From NCBI GenBank assembly GCA_030432255.1, contig JAUIHS010000005.1, positions 1-64,000 of the forward strand: a DNA stretch of 64,000 nucleotides, read 5' to 3'. Both the position numbers and the translations under genes were made by a program. Shown here in pieces: positions 1 to 8,415 of the stretch. This DNA is from Phycisphaerae bacterium. Its GTDB lineage: Bacteria > Planctomycetota > Phycisphaerae > Phycisphaerales > UBA1924. The notes under the pieces are model-generated. The model worked only from the letters and a program-made list of their open reading frames with translations. It was not told the DNA's origin and searched no databases. Every line of letters begins with the position of its first letter. Position 1 is the first letter of the stretch.

Positions 1-64
1 GTGTGTGTCGTGTCCGCTTCATCGTCGAGAGTCTCCTGGACCAACCCGTGGCCCGTCGGAACTC

Positions 65-763
65 TTATAGTGAGTGGATCAGTTTTTGGGGGGTAGGCCA
101 CTCCGACGACATGATGTGACGCTTCCGCGACAGCACCCCGGCAACGTCCGCCTCGTCCAGGCAGTCATCTTCCATGATCACATCCAGGATCACCCGGCGC
201 ACCTGCGATCGCGACAACCCCTGAAGATTCCGAACCACCGCATCAAAGTCCGCGCGCGCCAGCGTCGCCTCGATCGGATTCTCACGGTGCAGTGACTTCA
301 CGGTCTGACGAATGATCTCCCCGATCTCTGCCGCCATCGGTAGCGCCGGAGTGTAGCGTGTCATATGTGCACGAATCTCTACAGGCAGGTGAGCCGTCGC
401 ATCAATCAGGATGACCGTCGAACCGAGCCGCTCAGCGTGTATCAGCAACTCGCGCAATGCCCGGCGCGTCCGACCGTCCTCGAGATGACTGACGAGGTCC
501 AGGAACACCGCAATGAACGGCTCTTCAACCCGGGCCATGGCGTACAACGCCGCGGCGGGGTTCTCCGTATCCGCTGCCGGCTTCGCCTTCTCGATCAACC
601 CCTCGCGCAGCCCGTCGAGGATGGACCAGATCCGAAGCTGATGGGGCAAGGCCATCACCGCCTGGCGGACCAGGCCAAGTGCGTACACCTCTTCATCCGA
701 CTCGATTGCGATCCCGGCGTGCCGCGCCTTCAGCAGGTGCTCCAGGTGCTCCTGATTCGTCAT
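65..763 (-). CDS. Ycf46-like N-terminal domain protein, no AAA domain
   Basis: A soluble protein of about 232 residues. The order LLKARHAGI, then LRIWSILDGLREG, then FIAVFLDLVSHLED, then STVILIDATAHLPVEI, and near the end LSRKRHIM follows the N-terminal domain of Ycf46-type AAA ATPases, which precedes the Walker A domain. Here the frame ends with a stop soon after that module, so no ATP-binding motif is encoded. I prefer the ATG at 763 because a GAGGGG ribosome site lies about 10 bases upstream; an in-frame start at 817 is possible. The last 20 codons cross a CCCCCC/AAAAA run and the downstream DNA is off the window, so a frameshifted full-length gene cannot be excluded. The family match is from memory of the domain pattern; the function is unknown. 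Confidence 0.6.
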   Translation of the reverse strand: MTNQEHLEHLLKARHAGIAIESDEEVYALGLVRQAVMALPHQLRIWSILDGLREGLIEKAKPAADTENPAAALYAMARVEEPFIAVFLDLVSHLEDGRTRRALRELLIHAERLGSTVILIDATAHLPVEIRAHMTRYTPALPMAAEIGEIIRQTVKSLHRENPIEATLARADFDAVVRNLQGLSRSQVRRVILDVIMEDDCLDEADVAGVLSRKRHIMSSEWPTPQKLIHSL

Positions 764-931
764 GAGACGCCCCTCATCAATCAGTCTCGTGATACCGTTC
801 AATTCCCATCCAGGCACTCCGTCCGAGCCTATCGGAACGCTGATCAGGCCATTGGCCTCAGAATATCACCGGACCGGGTCCGATCCCCAATCTGGCCGGA
901 ATTTGGTCCCCTTCGAGCGCCGATTTCGTTC

Positions 932-960
932 TTGTAGGCGGCATCCCCGTCACGTAGGGT
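932..960 (+). promoter_or_regulatory. Possible sigma70-type promoter of the subtilase gene
   Basis: TTGTAG and TAGGGT are separated by 17 bases, 86 bases before the protease start. The match to TTGACA/TATAAT is only partial, so this is a weak prediction. Confidence 0.22.
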
Positions 961-1045
961 AGACGGATGTCGAGGGACATGGTGCGCTGTCGCGCCCCCT
1001 GCCCCTGCGTAGAGAGAGTGTCCAGTCCCAGATCAGGAGCACATC

Positions 1046-4000
1046 GTGAATCGACGCATACCGTCTTTGCTGGCGGCCGCTGTCGTCGGACTGTCCATGT
1101 CCGGCGCCGTTTCGGCTGACGTCATCAGCAATACCACCGACCAGGTGGACCGCACCCACTATGTCCGCCTCTCAGCAGGCGCCCTCGCCCAGGCCGCCGG
1201 GCTCGACCTGACGCCCAGCCTTGATATCAACTACGGCAGTTTCCGCTGGCTCGAACTCACCGACGAGCAGATCGCGAAGCTCAATGCCGCCGGCGTCCCC
1301 TTCACCGAGAAGCAGGATGCCTTCATGCTCCGCCTCGGGGAGAATGCCTTCGATCCCATCGTCGATGGACAGCCCGTCGAACCTGCCAGCCTCAACGCCA
1401 TCCGACGCGACGGCCCTGACATGCACCTCGTGCAGTTCAAGGGTCCCGCCAAGCAGGAATGGCTCGACCAGCTCAACGCTTCCGGCCTGCGCGTCGTGAA
1501 GTATCTCCACCCCTACACCTACGTCGTCTGGGGTGACCTCGAACAGCGCGCCGTCGCCAACCAGCAGAACATGGTTCGCTGGACCGGTGAGTTCAAGCCC
1601 GCCTACCGACTCCTGCCCGATTACCGCAACCTCGGTCGCAACGCGATCGACGTCAAGGTGATGGTCTATCGCGGCTCAGATGTCAACGCAGTCGTCCAGT
1701 CCCTCGGCGCTGCCGGCGGCGCTGACATGGAACGCGCTGTCATCGATCGCACCTTCGAATTCGTCAAGGTCACCATCGCCGCCGACAAACTCGAGAGCCT
1801 CGCGGCCATCCCGGGTGTCTACAGCGTCAAGCCAGTACCCACCGACGGTGGCCTCCGCGGCGAGATGTTCAACCAGGTCAATGTCAACAACGTGGATGGC
1901 ACCAACCTCGCCTTCCCCGGCTACGAGACCTGGCTCTCCGGCGTTGGTCTCGACGGCGCCGGCGTCATCATCGCCAATGTCGATGGTGGTGTTCAGGACA
2001 CCCATCCCGACCTCGTCAACCGCATGCTTGTCTGCACCGGCCCAACGTGCGGCGGCTCCTCTTCATCCAGCCACGGCACGCACACCGCGGGCATCATGGC
2101 GGGTGACGGCGTGAGTGGCACGCTCGATTCCGCCGGCTTCAACCGAGGCCTCGGCGTCGCCCCCGGCGCCAACCTCGTCGAGCAGGTCTACAGCCCCCAC
2201 TTCACCGAAGCGGGCGGCATGCTCAAGCTCATGAAGGATTCATGGAACAACGGCGCATCCCTCTCCGGCAACAGCTGGGGCCCCGCCGGCACGCCCCGTG
2301 GCTATGACGACGACACCTACCAGGTCGACGTCGGCGTCCGCGACTCCGTCGATACCATGGCCGGCAACCAGGAACTCACCTACGTCCTTTCCTTCATGAA
2401 CGGCAACGGTGGCTTCCAGACGCAGGGCACGCCCGACGAAGCGAAGAACATCTTCAACATCGGTTCCACCAAGGGTCAGACCGCCCCCGGCGTGCAGATC
2501 CTGGACATCGATGACCTGAGTTCCAACTCCGCGCACGGCCCCGCGCTTGACGGCCGCACCATCCCGCACATGGTCGCCCCGGGCTGCTCCATCGACTCCA
2601 CCGACACCACGTCCAGCTACGGATTGAAGTGCGGCACCTCGATGGCCTCTCCGCACGTCTCCGGCGCCGTCGCACTCTTCATCGAGTACTACCGCAACCT
2701 GCCGGGCTTCATCGCCGACCCGAGCCCCGCGCTCGTGAAGGCTGCGTTCCTCCCCGTGGCGCACAGCCTGGCCGGCAACCTGGATGCCGACGGTGGCACG
2801 CTCGGTCAGCCCTTCGACAGCAAGCAGGGCTGGGGCCGCATGGACCTCGAAGCCGTCGTCGATCCCATCGACAGCGTGCGCTACTTCGACAACCCGCAGG
2901 TCTTCGACAACACCGGCGAAGAGTGGACCCTGTCCGTCTCCCCGGCGGACCCCGCACGTCCGATGCGCATGATGCTCGTCTGGACGGACGCCCCCGGCCA
3001 CGGCCTTGGTGGTTCCACCCCCGCGTGGAACAATGACCTCGACCTCATCGTCGAAGCCGGTGCCACCACCTATCGCGGCAACAACATCGGCGCGTCCGGC
3101 TGGACCACAGCCGGCGGCTCTGCCGACGCGATCAACAACACCGAGGGCGTCTTCCTCGGCCCGACGCCCCCCGGCGCCGTGACCGTTCGCGTGGTCGCCA
3201 CCGACATCAACTCCGACGCCATCCCCGGCGTCGGCGATGGTACGGATCAGGACTTCGCGTTCGTCTGCTACAACTGCGCTGAGGAGCCCGGCTTCGGTCT
3301 CTCCGCGACGCCCTCCAGCACCGCCACCTGTGATGACGACACCGTCATGGTGAACGTCGATGTGCCCGCTATCCTCGGCTTCGCCGAACCGGTCACGCTG
3401 AGCACCACCGGTGAGCCCGCCGGATCGCTGGTCAACTTCTCGACCAACCCCGTCGTTCCCGGCGGCTCCTCCGTCATGACCGTCTCCAACATGAGCGGCG
3501 CCGCGGCGGGCACCTATGTGGTCAACATCAACGGCATGTCCGCCTCCCTGTCGCGCGACACCGCGACGACCATCGAACTGTCGACGATGGCACCGGGAGC
3601 ACCCGGCATCACATCGCCTTCGAATGGTGCGACCGGTGTCTCGCTGGTGCCCACCTTCATGTGGTCAGCTCCGGCCCAGGCCGCGACCTACGACTTCCAG
3701 CTTGCGACTTCGGCTTCCTTCGGCGGCACGGTGATTGACTCCGGCACCACGACGGATCCCGAGTTCACCTCCGCTGTCACGCTTGACCCCGACACCCTCT
3801 ACTACGCCCGCGTCCGGGCCTCCAACCCCTGCGGCGACGGCTCCTACTCTGCCGTCATCAGCTTCCGCACCCGGGACGTCCCGGCCGTGCTGCTCGTTGA
3901 CGACGACGACAACAGCCCCGACGCCCGCTCCTACTACACCGATGCCCTTGACGGCCTCGGCATCGACTACGACCTTTGGGACACCGTGAACACCGACAAC

Positions 4001-4678
4001 GAGCCCGCCATCAACGACCTCAACCAGTACGTCATCGTGATCTGGTTCACCGGTGACGAGTTCGGCGGCGCCGCCGGCCCCGGCAGCGCTGGTGAGTCCG
4101 CTCTGGCTTCATGGCTCGACGGCGGCGACCGCTGCCTGATCATGTCCAGCCAGGACTACCTCTACGATCGCGGCCTGACATCCTTCCTCTCCGGCTACCT
4201 CGGCGTTGCGTCCTACTCCAGCGACGTTTCGCAGGGCAATGTGACCGGCTCCGGCAGCGTGTACGGCGGCATGGGTCCCTACACCCTGAGCTTCCCCTTC
4301 TCCAACTGGAGTGACCGCGTGACCCCGGATGGCACGGCGGAACTCGCCTTCTCCGGCAGCGCCGGTGATGCGGCCGTGAACAAAGACGCCGGCACCTACC
4401 GCACGTCCTTCTTCGGCTTCCCGCTCGAAGCCCTGTCGATGTCCGAGCGCATGCTCGTGATCGATCAGGCCGTGAGCTGGTGCGCCCCGCCGCCGCCCAA
4501 CTGCCCCGGCGATGCCAACGGCGACCTCATGGTCGACTTCGACGACCTCAACGAAGTCCTTACCTCGTGGAACACCGCTGTTCCGGCGGGCACCATGGGT
4601 GACGTGACCGGCAACGGTTTCGTTGACTTCGACGACCTCAACGAGGTCCTCACGTTCTGGGGCGTGATCTGCAACTGA
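1046..4678 (+). CDS. Secreted subtilisin-like (S8) protease with dockerin-like C-terminus
   Basis: Exported serine endopeptidase of 1210 residues. It opens with a basic n-region, a hydrophobic stretch and an AVSA-D type cleavage site near residue 24. A pro-region of roughly 270 residues follows. The catalytic triad is visible: Asp313 (NVDGGVQD), His343 (SSHGTHTAG) and Ser532 (CGTSMASPHVSGA), with the oxyanion-region NSWG between them. Behind the catalytic domain come a beta-sandwich region (about 600-770), a fibronectin III-like module (about 850-950) and a Rossmann-like ThuA/GATase-like stretch beginning with VLLVDDDDNSPDARSYY. Residues 1153-1210 are two calcium-binding dockerin-like repeats, each ending FDDLNEVLTxW. 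The GTG start has a CAGGAGC ribosome site 6 bases upstream and fits the signal peptide. It stands alone and is closed by a terminator. Substrates are unknown. Confidence 0.92.
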   Translation: MNRRIPSLLAAAVVGLSMSGAVSADVISNTTDQVDRTHYVRLSAGALAQAAGLDLTPSLDINYGSFRWLELTDEQIAKLNAAGVPFTEKQDAFMLRLGENAFDPIVDGQPVEPASLNAIRRDGPDMHLVQFKGPAKQEWLDQLNASGLRVVKYLHPYTYVVWGDLEQRAVANQQNMVRWTGEFKPAYRLLPDYRNLGRNAIDVKVMVYRGSDVNAVVQSLGAAGGADMERAVIDRTFEFVKVTIAADKLESLAAIPGVYSVKPVPTDGGLRGEMFNQVNVNNVDGTNLAFPGYETWLSGVGLDGAGVIIANVDGGVQDTHPDLVNRMLVCTGPTCGGSSSSSHGTHTAGIMAGDGVSGTLDSAGFNRGLGVAPGANLVEQVYSPHFTEAGGMLKLMKDSWNNGASLSGNSWGPAGTPRGYDDDTYQVDVGVRDSVDTMAGNQELTYVLSFMNGNGGFQTQGTPDEAKNIFNIGSTKGQTAPGVQILDIDDLSSNSAHGPALDGRTIPHMVAPGCSIDSTDTTSSYGLKCGTSMASPHVSGAVALFIEYYRNLPGFIADPSPALVKAAFLPVAHSLAGNLDADGGTLGQPFDSKQGWGRMDLEAVVDPIDSVRYFDNPQVFDNTGEEWTLSVSPADPARPMRMMLVWTDAPGHGLGGSTPAWNNDLDLIVEAGATTYRGNNIGASGWTTAGGSADAINNTEGVFLGPTPPGAVTVRVVATDINSDAIPGVGDGTDQDFAFVCYNCAEEPGFGLSATPSSTATCDDDTVMVNVDVPAILGFAEPVTLSTTGEPAGSLVNFSTNPVVPGGSSVMTVSNMSGAAAGTYVVNINGMSASLSRDTATTIELSTMAPGAPGITSPSNGATGVSLVPTFMWSAPAQAATYDFQLATSASFGGTVIDSGTTTDPEFTSAVTLDPDTLYYARVRASNPCGDGSYSAVISFRTRDVPAVLLVDDDDNSPDARSYYTDALDGLGIDYDLWDTVNTDNEPAINDLNQYVIVIWFTGDEFGGAAGPGSAGESALASWLDGGDRCLIMSSQDYLYDRGLTSFLSGYLGVASYSSDVSQGNVTGSGSVYGGMGPYTLSFPFSNWSDRVTPDGTAELAFSGSAGDAAVNKDAGTYRTSFFGFPLEALSMSERMLVIDQAVSWCAPPPPNCPGDANGDLMVDFDDLNEVLTSWNTAVPAGTMGDVTGNGFVDFDDLNEVLTFWGVICN

Positions 4679-4706
4679 TCACAACTCACATCTCTGAATG
4701 AACTTC

Positions 4707-4738
4707 GGCCCCGCTCATCCGAGCGGGGCCGTTTCGTT
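4707..4738 (+). terminator. Rho-independent terminator after the subtilase
   Basis: A perfect 10-bp stem, GGCCCCGCTC/GAGCGGGGCC with an ATCC loop, is followed by GTTTCGTT. It begins 28 bases after the protease stop codon. Confidence 0.85.
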
Positions 4739-4827
4739 AACGCTCTCCTCCGATGACGGGACTCTCCGGTTTTCCCTTGGAACGCGGTACCGCAGCAACT
4801 AGACTCGGGCTGCAAGGGAGGAATGTC

Positions 4828-5442
4828 ATGACACGTATGATGCAGTGTGTGTTTGCCGGTGCCGCGATCGCTTCGCCTGTGTTCGCTGGTGGATCGCCTG
4901 TTGTACTGCAACCGCCCGGTGATCCCGGCGGCACGATTCGATCAGCGACGACGCAGCGTGTCGCCGATAACTTCACCGCGCCGACCAGTACGGCGATCAC
5001 GACCATCGGCTGGTGGGGCACCGCCGGCAGCGCCGAGAGCGGTGACTGGCTCATCGAGATCTACGCCGATGATGGCGTCGGTGGGGTCGGTGCTTCGCTG
5101 TATGAAGAGATGATCCCCAACAGTGCCGTCGACCAGTCGCCTTTCGGCCTGCGGTATTACTGGGAAACCGATCTGCCCTCGAGCTTTTCGATCGCCGCGG
5201 GCGACGCGTACTGGCTGAGCATCTACCGCGAAGGCGGAAGCGTTGCCTTTCTCTGGACCACCAATCCGGACAGCGGTGCCGACAACCGCTACGGCACCAG
5301 TGTCCATCCACTCCAGGAAGATCAGTACCTGGTAAGGGACGGCACCTTCGACGTCGCATGGCAGATCATCCCCACGCCGGGAACCGCCGCGGCTCTTGCA
5401 GTCATCCCCTGCCTCGCTGCGTGGCGACGCCGTCGAACCTGA
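4828..5442 (+). CDS. Secreted hypothetical protein with CTERM-like sorting tail
   Basis: A 204-residue exported protein. The ATG at 4828 is preceded at 7 bases by AAGGGAGG, so the in-frame upstream start at 4753 is rejected. The N-terminus is a signal peptide ending in SPVFAG. The body contains VADNFTAPTSTAITTIGWWG and reads as a small beta-sandwich of the kind common in planctomycete exported proteins. The C-terminus is PTPG, a hydrophobic stretch and WRRRRT, the plan of PEP-CTERM-type sorting signals that are cut by exosortase-like enzymes; no such enzyme is in this window. Surface or extracellular location is inferred and the function is unknown. Confidence 0.8.
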   Translation: MTRMMQCVFAGAAIASPVFAGGSPVVLQPPGDPGGTIRSATTQRVADNFTAPTSTAITTIGWWGTAGSAESGDWLIEIYADDGVGGVGASLYEEMIPNSAVDQSPFGLRYYWETDLPSSFSIAAGDAYWLSIYREGGSVAFLWTTNPDSGADNRYGTSVHPLQEDQYLVRDGTFDVAWQIIPTPGTAAALAVIPCLAAWRRRRT

Positions 5443-5466
5443 CGACGTTCCTGCGATCGACACCGG

Positions 5467-6042
5467 TCACGAATCGCGGAGCGACTCCAGGGCACGGATG
5501 AGTTCCGTGGCTTCGCGGGGGGAGTACCCCTCGTCGTGATACCACACGACGGCACCCTTCTGATCGAGCAGCAGCACCCGCGCGTTGCGCCCGCCTCTGG
5601 TCCCGGTGAAGCGGGCGACCGGACTCGCGGCGTTGCCATACAGGGTCACGACCGCACTCCAGTCCTCCGGTGGAATGCCTGATCGCATCCCGTCATCAAT
5701 CCAGCCGGACGCAAGCCCGGTGATCAGGCCGGGGATGGTCGGCAGCTCCACGAGCCGGACATCCGCATCCGCCATGAGCATGCCCAGCATCCAACGATCG
5801 ATGTCGAACTGCGTCGACTGGCGATAGCCGACGAAGATCACCACCGGTTCCCCGGCGAATGCCTCGGGCACTTCGATCCGCTCCTTCTCCAGCGATTCAC
5901 CAACGACGCTCGGAAACACCTCGCCCGTCGGATCGCGGCGCGGAATCGAAGACGCGCACCCGTAGTTGGCAAGGAAAACACTTCCGCCCACAGCAACTGC
6001 GGCAAGCGCGAGGAGTCGACGGCGCGAGAAGAGTCGAGGCAT
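5467..6042 (-). CDS. Tat-exported or lipoprotein-like protein, thioredoxin-like fold suspected
   Basis: A 191-residue protein. I start it at the ATG at 6042 because this places SRRRLLALAA, a good twin-arginine motif, at the very N-terminus, followed by a hydrophobic segment and a Cys (LANYGC) that could be a lipid-attachment site, although the lipobox is imperfect. The mature part has VVIFVGYRQSTQFDIDRW, a region resembling the strand-helix start of thioredoxin/ATP10-like folds but without a CxxC pair, and ends in a RVLLLDQKGAVVWYHDEGYS strand pair also typical of that fold. No catalytic residues can be named. It lies convergent to the preceding CTERM gene with a 24-base gap. Confidence 0.65.
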   Translation of the reverse strand: MPRLFSRRRLLALAAVAVGGSVFLANYGCASSIPRRDPTGEVFPSVVGESLEKERIEVPEAFAGEPVVIFVGYRQSTQFDIDRWMLGMLMADADVRLVELPTIPGLITGLASGWIDDGMRSGIPPEDWSAVVTLYGNAASPVARFTGTRGGRNARVLLLDQKGAVVWYHDEGYSPREATELIRALESLRDS

Positions 6043-6422
6043 GTGCAGGCTCCGAAGCGGTGAATTCACCCAATGTTCTCGCTCGGCAGAGCCCGCTGGA
6101 TGCAGGGAGCCGCCGGACCTGGCAGACAATCGTTGCATCAGCACACGCTTGCTGTGCGATGCACCGACCAGACCGGCAGGATCGGTTGGATGCCGACGGT
6201 GTTTCACTCGGTGTTTCGAATGACCCGGGCGACCGGCATGTCCTCGAGTACCCGGAATGCACCCGCACCGGTGTCGCTGCGATGGCCCCCAGGCACACGG
6301 GACCCGTCATGACGCGCAGAGTTCTCGGTGCGGGCAAGAAGGGTACCGATCGACGGTCGCCGACCGGCACCCTGAAGTTCGTCAAGGGCTTCACTGCAGA
6401 GCCCGGGAGGAAACATCCAGTT
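6043..6422. other. 380-bp intergenic stretch without a supported gene
   Basis: This lies between two minus-strand genes. Open frames cross it on both strands (for example a 70-codon frame at 6204-6416 minus), but none has a ribosome site or a recognisable protein. I see no terminator with a T-run, no tRNA and no clear promoter. Confidence 0.5.
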
Positions 6423-7112
6423 TCATCTTCTGCGGCGAATCGCGGCGATGCCTGCGAGTCCCAGAAGACCTGCGGCCCCTGGGGTCGGGACCTGGCAGAC
6501 CCAGATCTCGCAGTCGTACCAGCCCGGTCCGATTGACGGGTCGGGGCGGCAGATGATCCAGAGCACCAGACCGTTGACGGCGGGACCCTCTCCGCCATTG
6601 ACGTCAGAGTTTGCGGAAAGGGATGTCGTGCCGTTGACGTCACCTGAGGTGTTGACGCGCACGTTTGGTGCGTCGACGACGCCATCGGTCGTCACCTGGC
6701 CGATGAAGACGCCTTCGAATCCGCCGGAGCCAAGTGCTGAGGGTACGCCACCGCCGGTGAAGTACCCGCCCGTCAGGGTGCTGGCGTCGGGGAAGTGTCC
6801 AGCGGTCGAGCTGAAGCCGGGCGTTGATCCACCGGGAGCCGAAGAAGTGTAGGTTGCGGTGCTTCTGCCGTTGGAGTCCATGGCGATGTAGCTGTCGCAC
6901 TCAAGGGTCGGGAAGACGTTGATGAACGCTGCGCTGGGCGGGTAGTTGTTGCCAAAGGCATCCTGGTAGTACGTCGTGGATGTGGTGATTGGCGACCCAA
7001 ACGAGGCGGCATCACCGCCGAGATCCACTGAATTAAGGGTGAACGCAGAGAATGAGGCAGTCGGCACCGCGAGCAGTGCGGCGCAGGGTAAAACGTTCCT
7101 GTTCCAGTTCAT
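6423..7112 (-). CDS. Secreted protein with CTERM-like sorting tail
   Basis: A 229-residue exported protein. The ATG at 7112 has an AGGAGG site 7 bases upstream, which decides the start over a longer frame reaching 7229. It begins with a signal peptide (NVLPCAALLAVPTASFSAF). The body is rich in Gly, Ser, Thr and Asn and carries SGDVNGTTSLSANSDVNGG. The tail VPTPGAAGLLGLAGIAAI plus RRRR at the C-terminus is a clean CTERM-like sorting signal, close in plan to that of the protein at 4828-5442. Anchoring and processing by an exosortase-type protease is inferred. The role is unknown; the composition is that of a surface-exposed beta protein. Confidence 0.8.
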   Translation of the reverse strand: MNWNRNVLPCAALLAVPTASFSAFTLNSVDLGGDAASFGSPITTSTTYYQDAFGNNYPPSAAFINVFPTLECDSYIAMDSNGRSTATYTSSAPGGSTPGFSSTAGHFPDASTLTGGYFTGGGVPSALGSGGFEGVFIGQVTTDGVVDAPNVRVNTSGDVNGTTSLSANSDVNGGEGPAVNGLVLWIICRPDPSIGPGWYDCEIWVCQVPTPGAAGLLGLAGIAAIRRRR

Positions 7113-7406
7113 GTCCTTACCTCCTGACGAGTGATACCGATGGTGGCACAGCGACATCGCTGCATCGCATCGGCGTTTCCTCAGACTGAGCGCCCGTGAC
7201 GTGGCGGACGCGTGGTTCCCATGAGACATTCAGCACTGTCGCGCGGAGTACCTCACTCAGGAGTCCAACCCACCTTGCAAGCATACGGGAGACAATTGAC
7301 CCACCCCAAGCAAAATAGAATGTTGACATGTCCCCGGCGATACCCGGCTGAGGTCATCGGGCTTGGTGGCATCTTGCATTCCGCGTTCCCCGATGAGCCC
7401 GTGTGG

Positions 7407-8216
7407 TCAACTCGGCCGATTCACCCAGCCGAAGGGAGAACCGGTGTCGTGAACCGGCAACCAGCGATCGCCGACCTCGAGGAACAGATGGATCACTTTC
7501 AGGTCCTCATTTTCCTCGGTGAACGAGTCGTCGCCCCGCGGCGGAATGAAACGCTCCGCACTGCCATCGATGTACGCGATGTGACCACCGAAGGCATGTC
7601 GATCCGAGAACTGGTCGTACCATGCAAAGGTGCCGTCATCCCATTCCCGATTGAAGAACACCTCGTGCTCCTCGACGAGAAGCGGAAGGACGCGGAAGTG
7701 GTCGCGATCGGTGCCGGTGTACTGGTTCTGCGGCTCGAGGGGATAGTTCATGCGCCAGCGCAGGTTGAGTCTGGCACCAGCCATGCGTGAGATCAGCGTG
7801 TAGTCGAAGAAGGTATTGGCATCCCGCCGCGCGGTCGGGCATTCGAGCGCCTCATCGACACCGTCGAGGTAATCGAAGAGCGGGGACGTCTCGATCGGGT
7901 GCTTGTACCGATCGGGCGCGGCGAGGTACTTCGCATTGTTGCGTCCCGACCAGTCCAGGTTCTGCGGCCCGTGACCGACGGCGCCGGGGATCTGGCCGTA
8001 GTCACCGGCATACATGAACATGGTCAGCGCGAGTTGCCGCTGCTGCGACAAACAGATCGTCCCCCGCGCACTCTCCCGCGCCCGCCCCAGCGCCGGAAGC
8101 AGCATCCCGACGAGGATGCCGATGATGGCGATGACCACAAGCACCTCGATGAGCGTGAAGCCGGTGGCATGGTGGCTGCGAGGTGGACGCCGGAACACCC
8201 TGTAACGTTTCATCAT
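7407..8216 (-). CDS. Type II secretion-like pseudopilin with H-X9-DG box
   Basis: A 269-residue protein. The N-terminus carries a prepilin leader cleaved after Gly19 ([14 protein letters not shown]), with Glu at position 5 of the mature protein and a single hydrophobic helix. Near residue 215 there is a His followed by nine residues and Asp-Gly ([13 protein letters not shown]), the H-X9-DG box found in the large planctomycete family of prepilin-like exported proteins. Such proteins are processed by a prepilin peptidase and may form or cap pseudopili; the exact role is not known. No secretion machinery lies next to it, so it is probably a stand-alone member. No convincing ribosome site precedes the tandem ATG ATG start. 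Confidence 0.85.
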   Translation of the reverse strand: MMKRYRVFRRPPRSHHATGFTLIEVLVVIAIIGILVGMLLPALGRARESARGTICLSQQRQLALTMFMYAGDYGQIPGAVGHGPQNLDWSGRNNAKYLAAPDRYKHPIETSPLFDYLDGVDEALECPTARRDANTFFDYTLISRMAGARLNLRWRMNYPLEPQNQYTGTDRDHFRVLPLLVEEHEVFFNREWDDGTFAWYDQFSDRHAFGGHIAYIDGSAERFIPPRGDDSFTEENEDLKVIHLFLEVGDRWLPVHDTGSPFGWVNRPS

Positions 8217-8270
8217 CGTTTCAGTATGGGTGTCCCAGTGAGGAAGTCAAGGAGTTTCCGGAACGCACAA

Positions 8271-8291
8271 GACCACCCGTGGTGCGGGTGG
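8271..8291 (-). terminator. Hairpin terminator after tRNA-Val
   Basis: On the minus strand a CCACCCG/CGGGTGG stem with a 5-base loop is followed by TCTTGTG. It lies 14 bases beyond the tRNA 3' end. Confidence 0.5.
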
Positions 8292-8304
8292 CCTTAGCGG
8301 CAAA

Positions 8305-8378
8305 TGGGCGTAACTGGACTCGAACCAGTGACCTCTGCGGTGTGAACACAGCGCTCTAGCCGACTGAGCTATACGCCC
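8305..8378 (-). tRNA. tRNA-Val (anticodon CAC)
   Basis: The minus strand folds as a full cloverleaf: acceptor GGGCGTA/TACGCCC, D stem GCTC/GAGC, anticodon stem CTGTG/CGCAG with loop TTCACAC (anticodon CAC, codon GTG), and T stem ACTGG/CCAGT with loop TTCGAGT. The discriminator is A. The genomic sequence continues ATTT, so CCA is not encoded. It sits 37 bases beyond the rpoC stop in the same direction. Confidence 0.93.
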
Positions 8379-8392
8379 TCAGTCTCTTGTCT

Positions 8393-8410
8393 GACGCTCA
8401 TGATAGCGTC
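8393..8410 (-). terminator. Short hairpin between rpoC and tRNA-Val
   Basis: GACGCT and AGCGTC pair perfectly around a 6-base loop, just after the rpoC stop. There is no T-run, so it may be a weak terminator or an RNA processing hairpin. Confidence 0.35.
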
Positions 8411-8415
8411 GTCGT

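Noticed and set aside
5859-6536. A 225-codon plus-strand frame across 5859-6536
   Set aside because: It overlaps two minus-strand genes and the gap between them, with an Arg/Pro/Thr-rich shadow composition.
7322-7350. A perfect TTGACA hexamer on the plus strand
   Set aside because: No -10 at usable spacing and it would point into the antisense of the pseudopilin gene.
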